Source: Ga0077555 sp050250755 (GTDB lineage: Bacteria; Pseudomonadota; Alphaproteobacteria; Rhizobiales; Hyphomicrobiaceae). Taken from it: a stretch of 64,000 nucleotides of DNA. The stretch is from NCBI GenBank assembly GCA_050250755.1, contig JBFWOB010000005.1, positions 115,229-179,228 on the forward strand, in the 5' to 3' direction. A model generated the notes under the pieces. That model was not told the origin of the DNA. It saw only the letters and a list, made by a program, of their open reading frames with translations, and searched no databases. The position numbers were made by a program, and so were the translations under genes. Positions 58,057 through 64,000 of the stretch are shown here, piece after piece (within the stretch, counting starts at the first letter, position 1; each line of letters starts with the position of its first letter).

Positions 58057-59481
58057 CTACTCGGCCGCGGCGGCTCGCTCCGCCTGCGGCCATTCCGGCC
58101 GATCTCCGCCGAGTTTGGGCGTAGGCCGGACCCAGTGCGCCGGAGTTTCGGAGAACCGCAGCAGTGGCCCGAGGTGGCGTAGCGGTCCGATATGCGGCGG
58201 GTTGGTCTCAATGCGGATTTCATCGAGGTCCGCTGGCGAGACGTCGGCGCCGGATTCGTAGTCGACCTTGCCCTGTCGGTGAATGAACATGCCCGACTGG
58301 CAGAGTGACACGCGCACGTGATAGCTCCCGCCCTCCCGGGCACGACGCGCGAGTGCCAGCATCACACCATAGGCCGCAAGATAACCGGTCGTATAATCGC
58401 ACGCTGCCGCAGGCAGGAGATGCGGGCGCTCTGGATTGTTGTCGTGGCAGATGCCCGTCATCGTTTGCGCCACCTGCTCCCATCCGCCCCGATGGCTGAA
58501 CGGGCCGTCCGCGCCATAGCAGCTGATTGTCGTGTAGATGATGCCGGGCCGAAGCGCCGCCAGCTCTTCCGGGCCGAATCCGAGCTTACCGATCATGCCC
58601 GGCCGATAGCCCTGCGAGAAAACGTCGGCATCCTTGATCAGCGCTTTCAGATGAACGGTTTCGTCGGCCTTCGAAAGATCGAGGAAGCAGCTCCGCTTGC
58701 CGTGGCTGGTGTCGATCACATGCTCCGGGATCTGCGGCAGCCGCTGCGCGGTCACCATGAGCACGTCGGCACCATTTTCTGCGAGCGTGCGCGCGCAGAC
58801 CGGGCCGGCAAGAATACGCGTGAGGTCGAGAACGCGGATGCCGCTCAGCGGGCGGTTCCCCGCCGGCAGCGGCTCAGGATCGCTGTCCGCAATCTTGATG
58901 ACTTCAACGATCGGCTTATTCGCGAGGACCTGTCCGTGCGGCGTGGCCAGCCACTCGGCATTGCTGCGAACCATGCCGCCGCAAACGCGGTTCTCGTCAA
59001 TCGCAGCCTCGAGATCGAGAGCACGCCACTTTGCGACGGCCTTGCTCACCGAATCCGGCGTTGGGTCTGTCACGCCCAGCAAACGGCACATGCGTTCCTT
59101 GAGGTTCGGCAAACCGAAATGCGGCAGGACGAAGCGGCCGTCCTTCGTCGGCCACGGTTGCGTGATCGCCCGCATAGCCTCATGGTCGGCATTGACGACG
59201 TCTCGGAAGACCCCGTTTGAGTCCGGCCGTTGCAAAAACGACGAGCTCTTCAGGCCTGCCGCCGCGTGCCGCGTGTTGATCGTCGCCTGCTGCCGGCGCC
59301 CTGTGCGCATTTCCCAGAGATCGTTCACCGCAACGCCCACACCGGCGAGAACCGCCGCGCAGGTGTCGCCGATGCGGAACCGTGTTGGCAGAACGGGGTC
59401 TTGCCCGACGATGGTGACCTCGCCTGCGGCCGGCATGCCCTGGCCGCGCGCTGTCATCACCTCCTCGAATGCCGTCGCCAT
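58057..59481 (-). CDS. Class III (CaiB/BaiF) CoA transferase with rearranged domain order
   Basis: The 474-residue protein contains CaiB-family elements in unusual order. Residues 20-200 look like the C-terminal half of a CaiB protein: VTIVGQDPVLPTRFRIGD (Asp39), then AAVLAGVGVAVNDLWEMRTG, DGRFVLPHFG and EWLATPHGQVLANKPIVEV. From about 210 the normal N-terminal core begins: GIRVLDLTRILAGPVCARTLAENGADVL, FSQGYRPGMIGKLGFG, and AACDYTTGYLAAYG (likely catalytic Asp near 357). The chain ends with the family tail FSETPAHWVRPTPKLG. It should move CoA between carboxylic acids. Its transcript appears to end before the MFS gene. Confidence 0.85.
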   Translation of the reverse strand: MATAFEEVMTARGQGMPAAGEVTIVGQDPVLPTRFRIGDTCAAVLAGVGVAVNDLWEMRTGRRQQATINTRHAAAGLKSSSFLQRPDSNGVFRDVVNADHEAMRAITQPWPTKDGRFVLPHFGLPNLKERMCRLLGVTDPTPDSVSKAVAKWRALDLEAAIDENRVCGGMVRSNAEWLATPHGQVLANKPIVEVIKIADSDPEPLPAGNRPLSGIRVLDLTRILAGPVCARTLAENGADVLMVTAQRLPQIPEHVIDTSHGKRSCFLDLSKADETVHLKALIKDADVFSQGYRPGMIGKLGFGPEELAALRPGIIYTTISCYGADGPFSHRGGWEQVAQTMTGICHDNNPERPHLLPAAACDYTTGYLAAYGVMLALARRAREGGSYHVRVSLCQSGMFIHRQGKVDYESGADVSPADLDEIRIETNPPHIGPLRHLGPLLRFSETPAHWVRPTPKLGGDRPEWPQAERAAAAE

Positions 59482-59630
59482 TGTGCGTTCCTCCGGATTG
59501 TTGTGGGCCGATCATGCCCGCGGCGGTGCGACAGGTCTACGCCTCGGTTGAAAATCACATCGGCGTCCCACCTCGACAGCGCCGCGGGATAGCCGGATGA
59601 TGCGAGCGAAGTCCGATTGAAGGAGTGGCA

Positions 59631-60605
59631 ATGGTTAGTTCCATGCCGGGGCATATCGAGCCCGTGGTCGCGATCCATGGTGGCGCGGGAACCATCGTCC
59701 GATCTAGCTTGTCGTCGGACAAGGAACGCATCTATCGCGACGCGCTTGCCGTGGCCCTGCGAGCCGGCCGCGATGTGCTCGCCTCGGGCGGCATCGCGAT
59801 CGCTGCTGTGGTCGCATCCGTCGCGTCGCTTGAGGACTGCCCGCTATTCAATGCGGGTCGTGGAGCGGTCTTCACCAGCGACGGCCGCATCGAGCACGAT
59901 GCCTCGATCATGGACGGCGCTGGCCGCCAGGCGGGTGCGGTGGCCGGCGTCACACGTATACGCAACCCGATCTGTGCCGCGCACGCCGTCATGACCAGCA
60001 CCCGTCACGTTTTGCTGGTCGGTCCGGGCGCAGAAGCATTCGCCGAGAGTGCTGGCCTCGAGATGGTCGACCCCTCCTATTTCCACACGGCGGAGCGTTG
60101 GGCCCAGCTCGAGCGTGCCCGCACCGAAGGCCGGCTCGAGATCGACCATGATGGCACCTCCCGTTCCGCCGCATCCGCCGATGACAAGAAGTTTGGTACT
60201 GTCGGCGCCGTCGCGCGAGACGCGTTCGGCAATCTCGCCGCCGCGACATCTACTGGCGGTCTGACCAACAAACAGTGGGGCCGCGTTGGCGATAGCCCGA
60301 TTATCGGCGCGGGAACGTGGGCTGATAATGCCACCGCGGCCGTCTCTGGCACCGGACTCGGGGAGGCGTTCATGCGCGCCTGTGCCAGCCACGAGGTGGC
60401 CGCGCTTATGAAGTACAAAGGCCTCTCGCTTGATGCCGCCGTTGCCGAGGTCGCGAACGTCACAGTCCCGGCTAACGGAGGCACCGGCGGTCTGATTGCG
60501 GTCGATGCCGCGGGCAACGTCGCCATGCACTTTTCAACCTCGGGCATGTACCGCGGCGTGGTGCGGGGCGCGAATGAGCCGGAGGTAGCGATCTACAAGG
60601 ACTGA
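59631..60605 (+). CDS. iaaA: Isoaspartyl peptidase / L-asparaginase (Ntn-hydrolase, type 2)
   Basis: This 324-residue precursor should self-cleave before Thr190 in KKFGTVGAVARD, making alpha and beta subunits. Other family marks are VAIHGGAG at the start, FNAGRGAVFTSDG, and GGTGGLIAVDAAGNV. It hydrolyses isoaspartyl dipeptides and some L-asparagine. AGGAG lies 5 bp before the ATG at 59631; a GTG six bases earlier is less well spaced. It is divergent from the CoA transferase and starts the plus-strand run of the region. Confidence 0.92.
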   Translation: MVSSMPGHIEPVVAIHGGAGTIVRSSLSSDKERIYRDALAVALRAGRDVLASGGIAIAAVVASVASLEDCPLFNAGRGAVFTSDGRIEHDASIMDGAGRQAGAVAGVTRIRNPICAAHAVMTSTRHVLLVGPGAEAFAESAGLEMVDPSYFHTAERWAQLERARTEGRLEIDHDGTSRSAASADDKKFGTVGAVARDAFGNLAAATSTGGLTNKQWGRVGDSPIIGAGTWADNATAAVSGTGLGEAFMRACASHEVAALMKYKGLSLDAAVAEVANVTVPANGGTGGLIAVDAAGNVAMHFSTSGMYRGVVRGANEPEVAIYKD

Positions 60606-60632
60606 ACGGACCACTAAGAAGTGGGGAAACGT

Positions 60633-60977
60633 GTGAGCCGCGACCTCGTCAATGCGATATGCCGGGAGTTTCCCGGAGCAGAGGTCTCCGACCCTTGGGG
60701 CGGCGGCCATGACGCCTGGAAGATCGGCGGCAAGATGTTCGCCAGCATCGGTGCCGTCATGCCTGGCGTTTCCGTTAAGACGGAGAGCATCGAGACCGCG
60801 AGCATGCTCATCGAAGCCGGCATCGGCGTCAGGGCACCCTACATGCATCGTTCCTGGGTCAATCTCCCGTTCGACACCGCCGAGGATGAGTTGCGGCATC
60901 GGTTGGCCCGGTCCTATCGTCTCGTGCGTGGCAGCCTCACCAGGAAGGCTCAGGCGGCACTCCCGCCATTCCCTTGA
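60633..60977 (+). CDS. MmcQ/YjbR family protein
   Basis: The 114-residue protein matches MmcQ/YjbR (a small double-wing fold): AICREFPGAEVSDPWGGGHDAWKIGGKMFASIG, then RSWVNLPFDTAEDELRHRLARSYRLV. Function is unproven; DNA binding has been proposed from structure. The GTG at 60633 (VSRDLVN) puts the start where family members begin with M-T/S-R; a GTG at 60621 is in frame. Confidence 0.88.
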   Translation: MSRDLVNAICREFPGAEVSDPWGGGHDAWKIGGKMFASIGAVMPGVSVKTESIETASMLIEAGIGVRAPYMHRSWVNLPFDTAEDELRHRLARSYRLVRGSLTRKAQAALPPFP

Positions 60978-61081
60978 GCGTCTCGACACGGACCGGCGTG
61001 GAGCTTGTTGGTTGCCCATCCGACCGCCCCTGTGCCTATGATTGCATCGATCAACGAAAACGGGCGGAGCATCCAGATCCC

Positions 61082-61837
61082 ATGGCCAGCGTCGAATGGA
61101 AAGTCGATGGCGCGGTAAGAACCGTGCTGCTGAATAGGCCCGAGAAGCGCAATGCGCTCGACGGCGAGACCATGCAGCAAATGAAGGCCGCCTTTGAGAC
61201 AGCCCCCGGACCGGACGAGCGCGTCGCTGTCATCCGTGGTGCCGGGCCGGTCTTTTGCGCTGGGCTAGATCTCAAGTGGCGCCGCAACAACCCGCAGGGT
61301 GAGTCCGGCATCGAGCACATGCTGCATGCGATCGAGATGTACCCCCTTCCGGTGGTCGGGATCGTACACGGCGACGCCATTGCCGGGGGCAATGAGCTGG
61401 CTCTGCATTGCGATATTGTCGTCGCCTCGAAGACCGCCCGGTTCGGCATGTCGCTCGCGCAGGTCGGTCTCGCGCCGAGCTGGTTTCTTGCCAAGAAAAT
61501 CCTCGAGGTCGCAAATCCTGTCATCGCCAAGAAGATCCTGCTGCTCGGCGATCCGCTGCCGGCCGAGGATTTTTATAAGCTCGGCCTCATCTCGCATTTG
61601 GCTGAGCCTGCCGATCTCGAAAAGACGGCTGAGGCCATCGTTCAGCGCCTCGCTGACAATGCGCCCCTTTCGCTGAAGGCGATGAAGGCGCTCATCACCC
61701 GCGAGATGCAGTTCCGCGACAACATTCCTCACGACGACATCGATCTGCTCGTCGACAAGGCGCGCACTTCGAAAGATGGTCAGGAGGGCATGCGCGCGCG
61801 GCTCGAGAAGCGTAAGGCCGTCTTCAGGGGAGAGTAA
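61082..61837 (+). CDS. Enoyl-CoA hydratase/isomerase family protein
   Basis: A 251-residue crotonase-fold protein: LNRPEKRNALDGETM, oxyanion-hole peptide VFCAGLDLK, and VHGDAIAGGNELALHCDIVVAS. Where classical hydratases have a second catalytic Glu (…GLTPG), this protein has AQVGLAPSWFLAKK, so it may be an isomerase, thioesterase or dehalogenase-like member rather than a hydratase. The ATG at 61082 gives the usual N-terminus MASVEWKVDGAVRTVLLNRP. The next gene starts 3 bp after its stop. Confidence 0.88.
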   Translation: MASVEWKVDGAVRTVLLNRPEKRNALDGETMQQMKAAFETAPGPDERVAVIRGAGPVFCAGLDLKWRRNNPQGESGIEHMLHAIEMYPLPVVGIVHGDAIAGGNELALHCDIVVASKTARFGMSLAQVGLAPSWFLAKKILEVANPVIAKKILLLGDPLPAEDFYKLGLISHLAEPADLEKTAEAIVQRLADNAPLSLKAMKALITREMQFRDNIPHDDIDLLVDKARTSKDGQEGMRARLEKRKAVFRGE

Positions 61838-61839
61838 TC

Positions 61840-62124
61840 GTGTCGGGGCTCGTGCTGGCGGTGATCGCGCGCGTGCCACCGGAGGGCATTGCTGCCTTCC
61901 AAGCCTACGAGGCCGCCGTTCTTCCTTTATTGGCCAACTACGCCGGCACCCTGGAGCGACGAATGCGTAACGAGGATGGCACCACGGAGCTGCATGTCGT
62001 CCGTTTTGCCTCCCGTTCGGAGTTCGAGGGGTTCCGTGCCGACCCAAACCGGCTCGCGGCGGCACCCGTGTTGCAGCAATCTGGTGCGGTCATCGAGCTG
62101 ATGGAGCTGCATGATGTTGAATAG
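61840..62124 (+). CDS. Small DUF1330-like protein
   Basis: This 94-residue protein resembles ferredoxin-fold DUF1330/ABM-type monomers: VLAVIARVPPEGIAAFQAYEAAVLPLLANYAGTLERRM, then ELHVVRFASRSEFEGFRADPNR. Function is unknown. The start is GTG at 61840, placed by AGGGGAGAG immediately upstream. It is 3 bp from the enoyl-CoA hydratase gene and 19 bp from the next, so it is in an operon. Confidence 0.8.
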   Translation: MSGLVLAVIARVPPEGIAAFQAYEAAVLPLLANYAGTLERRMRNEDGTTELHVVRFASRSEFEGFRADPNRLAAAPVLQQSGAVIELMELHDVE

Positions 62125-62142
62125 TGAGGAGAAGGACCGGCC

Positions 62143-62481
62143 ATGGCCATCCGCATGACCAAGCCCTGGGTGGCGCTGTCGCCCGAGAACGTGAAGAAGC
62201 TTCCAGGGCAGCTCGGAGTCTATCAACTGGCCAACGACAACGGCAAAGTTGTCTTCATCGGCTTTGCGGGAGGGCGCTCGCTGTTCGGGGTTCGCAGCGA
62301 GCTCGAAAAGGCACTGGCCGAGCGTCCGTCCGGCGCAACTCAGTTTCGTGTCGAGATCAACCAGCAATATACGACGCGCTATCAAGAGCTTCTGATGGTC
62401 CACGTCTACGATAACGGAGACGTGCCGGACGGCAACGTCGGCAAGCCTTTGCCGCGCCTTGGTCGCCTCAGCCCCGTCTGA
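62143..62481 (+). CDS. Small protein with a GIY-YIG-like core
   Basis: A 112-residue protein, not assigned with certainty. LPGQLGVYQLANDNGKVVFIGFAGG resembles the start of a GIY-YIG domain in the form GVY (25-27) and FIG (38-40). Arg45/Arg51 and Glu82 (RYQELLMVHVY) sit where GIY-YIG nucleases have catalytic residues. The YIG tyrosine is Phe, so activity is doubtful. The gene lies in a tight operon with the enoyl-CoA hydratase and acyl-CoA dehydrogenase genes, which argues for a metabolic or accessory role. Confidence 0.65.
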   Translation: MAIRMTKPWVALSPENVKKLPGQLGVYQLANDNGKVVFIGFAGGRSLFGVRSELEKALAERPSGATQFRVEINQQYTTRYQELLMVHVYDNGDVPDGNVGKPLPRLGRLSPV

Positions 62482-62522
62482 AACATCGCCGCAAGAAACG
62501 AAACACTTCAGGAATATGCCGC

Positions 62523-63689
62523 ATGAACCTCGAGCCCTCGGAAGAGCAAAAAGCCATAGTCGCGCAGGTCCGGCGCTTCGTTCGCGAAGAGATCGTGCCA
62601 CTCGAGGACAAGCTCGACCCTGATGCGAGTGAGCTGCCCGAGGACGAGCGCGCGCGCCTGGTCGCCAAGGTGAAGGCGATGGGCCTCTATGGCCTCGATA
62701 TTCCGGCCGAGTTCGGTGGCCCCGGCATCGATATGACGACGCGCGTATTGCTCGCCATCGAGATGGGCCAGCATCGCGCTGGACTTTACGTGCCCTGCTA
62801 TGGCGTCTTTGGCGCGGCCGGCCTTGCCCAGCTCTACGAGGCCACGGACGAACAGAAGCAGAAGTATCTCCATCCGATGCTGCGCGGCGAAAAGCGGGCC
62901 TTCTTTGGCTTGACCGAACCATCAGGCGGATCTGATCCAGCGCGCGCGATCCGCACGCGCGCCGTGAGGACCAACGAGGGCTGGACCATCAACGGCTCGA
63001 AGGTGTTCATCTCCGGCGCCGACAAGGCGGATTTCGGCCTCGTCTTCGCACGGACTGATCCCGAAAAGGGCCGCGGCGGCGTAACGTGCTTTATTGTCGA
63101 GACGAGTTGGCCGGGCTTCCATGTGCGTCGCGTGGTGCACACGCTTCGTTCTTCGCATTATGCAACGGAGCTTGCCTTCGACGATCTCAAGGTTCCCCAT
63201 TCGGCCGTGCTTGGCGAGGTGAACAAGGGCTTCGCCATCGCTAATGAGCGCCTGTCGCGCCAGCGCATTCCCTATGCCGCCCAGTGCCTCGCCCCTGCCT
63301 ACAAGGCTCATGAGATGGCGATCGATTACGCCAAGCAGCGCGAGACGTTCGGCGCCAAGCTGGCATCGCGCCAAGCCATCCAATGGATGCTCGTCGACAA
63401 CGAGATCGATCTCCGCCAGGCGACGCTGATGTGTCTGGCCGCTGCGGCGAAGTGCGATGCTGGCGAACCGTTCCGCATGGAGGCGGGCCTTGCCAAACTC
63501 GTCGCCTCGGAGGGCGCAGGCCGCGTGGTTGACCGCTCGATGCAGATCTTCGGCGGCTACGGCATGACGAAAGACTTCCCGTTCGAGCGCTGGTATCGCG
63601 AATTGCGTATTCGCCGCGTCGGAGAAGGCCCGAACGAAGTTCAGCGCCACGTCGTGGCCCGCGACCTATTGGGCGACTCTCTGAGGTAA
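62523..63689 (+). CDS. Acyl-CoA dehydrogenase
   Basis: The 388-residue flavoprotein has FFGLTEPSGGSDPARAI (FAD/substrate segment), NGSKVFISGADKADFGLVFART, QIFGGYGMTKDFPFERWYRELR and, near the C-terminus, RVGEGPNEVQRHVVARDLL, whose Glu takes the place of the catalytic base in the YEGT motif. The N-terminal QVRRFVREEIVPLEDKL is typical of the family. It introduces the alpha-beta double bond into an acyl-CoA that the enoyl-CoA hydratase three genes upstream, or the MaoC pair, could then hydrate. Substrate unknown. Confidence 0.92.
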   Translation: MNLEPSEEQKAIVAQVRRFVREEIVPLEDKLDPDASELPEDERARLVAKVKAMGLYGLDIPAEFGGPGIDMTTRVLLAIEMGQHRAGLYVPCYGVFGAAGLAQLYEATDEQKQKYLHPMLRGEKRAFFGLTEPSGGSDPARAIRTRAVRTNEGWTINGSKVFISGADKADFGLVFARTDPEKGRGGVTCFIVETSWPGFHVRRVVHTLRSSHYATELAFDDLKVPHSAVLGEVNKGFAIANERLSRQRIPYAAQCLAPAYKAHEMAIDYAKQRETFGAKLASRQAIQWMLVDNEIDLRQATLMCLAAAAKCDAGEPFRMEAGLAKLVASEGAGRVVDRSMQIFGGYGMTKDFPFERWYRELRIRRVGEGPNEVQRHVVARDLLGDSLR

Positions 63690-64000
63690 GGCCGCGCATG
63701 CGACTTCACCTGTCAGGCGAAGTCGCGACCGGCCGGCATTCGCCGCGAAAGGGACAGAGACCCTAGAGCGCGTTCACTTTGGATGGACGAGCAACGTCCC
63801 TTGCGGGACTGCGCATATTCGGCTTGGCTACAGGCACGTTCCCCTCCCCCTGGCGGGGAGGGGTTAGGGGTGGGGGGATTGAACTGCTCGATCGCCGATG
63901 ACGAAGCAAGACATCCGACCAGATTTTGATCGCTATCACGAGCGATGAAGCGAGACGTGGTGCCCACCCCCCCCCCCCCCCCCCCGCAGCGGGGGGGGGG
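63690..64000. other. Non-coding end of the window
   Basis: After the dehydrogenase there is a hairpin GCGACTTC/GAAGTCGC (63700-63726) without a T-tract, then no convincing gene. The stretch also contains the palindromic repeat at 63841 and ends in homopolymer runs (C at 63967-63985, G from 63991). The runs look like assembly or read artefacts at a contig edge. Confidence 0.6.
63841..63878. repeat. Intergenic palindromic repeat (CCCCTCCCC/GGGGAGGGG)
   Basis: CCCCTCCCC (63841-63849) faces GGGGAGGGG (63855-63863), followed by TTAGGGGTGGGGGG. Sequences of this form are widespread intergenic palindromes in GC-rich bacterial genomes. Only one copy lies in this window. Confidence 0.6.

Noticed and set aside
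1..64000. CRISPR arrays, prophage, integrase or transposase genes, tRNA or rRNA genes
   Set aside because: No regularly spaced direct repeats, no such proteins and no cloverleaf-like T-arm sequences in the gaps; repeats found are palindromic intergenic units.
63967..64000. G-quadruplex or telomere-like element at the window end
   Set aside because: Pure homopolymer runs at a sequence end are better explained as assembly artefact than as a biological structure.

Overview
The window is high-GC DNA, almost certainly a chromosome segment of a Hyphomicrobiales (Rhizobiales) alphaproteobacterium. The main clues are an Irr-type Fur regulator divergent from fabA-fabB-fabI, a RegB/senC pair, a DUF2794 protein, the crotonyl-CoA carboxylase/reductase and ethylmalonyl-CoA mutase pair of the ethylmalonyl-CoA pathway, and a cysteine-type intracellular polyhydroxybutyrate depolymerase. 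I see no phage, plasmid, transposase, CRISPR or tRNA. Most of the window is conserved housekeeping and central metabolism. The less ordinary parts are intergenic structured elements and a coenzyme A dependent catabolic cluster in the last 11 kb.

Layout, left to right. 1-960 is a 3'-truncated MetE-like methyltransferase. 1042-3826 holds phoR, phoU and phoB without the usual pst transporter genes. 3926-10208 carries a small membrane protein, a secreted polysaccharide deacetylase, mgtE, a GNAT acetyltransferase, a YgjP-type metallopeptidase and phaZ. 10370-12756 is a senC/regB divergent pair lacking regA. Then come a VOC protein with a histone-H1-like tail, a frameshifted DMT transporter, a pcaF-like thiolase, irr, fabA-fabB-fabI and murI. 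20706-23478 is a copper module: csoR, operators and a P1B ATPase. 23493-31277 mixes a nucleotide-sugar epimerase, isochorismatase-like hydrolase, three SDRs, glutaryl-CoA dehydrogenase, an EamA transporter and ThpR. 31327-35555 is the conserved tesA / ybbA-ybbP divergent locus. 35784-42476 holds a BI-1 membrane protein, a DUF2794 gene with a TTG start, two hairpin RNAs, htpG, ybaB, two long inverted repeats, dnaX and the SRP RNA gene ffs. 42599-45918 is a TRAP transporter. nudC, a MerR regulator and a hydrolase follow, then ccr and ecm with a small membrane protein between them.

53147-63689 reads as a catabolic region: enolase-superfamily enzyme, two single-domain MaoC hydratases, a fumarase/PcaB-type lyase, MFS transporter, an unusually arranged class III CoA transferase, isoaspartyl peptidase, enoyl-CoA hydratase, small proteins and an acyl-CoA dehydrogenase. 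The substrate cannot be read from sequence. Together with ccr/ecm, phaZ, gcdH and the thiolase, the window suggests a cell that routes many acids through acyl-CoA chemistry and polyhydroxybutyrate.

The strongest candidate for something undescribed is at 37287-37671. Two neighbouring long hairpins differ in their outer stems but display the same C-rich 9-mer in an apical loop, a pattern expected of paralogous small RNAs. The window ends in long C and G homopolymers that look like a contig edge rather than biology.
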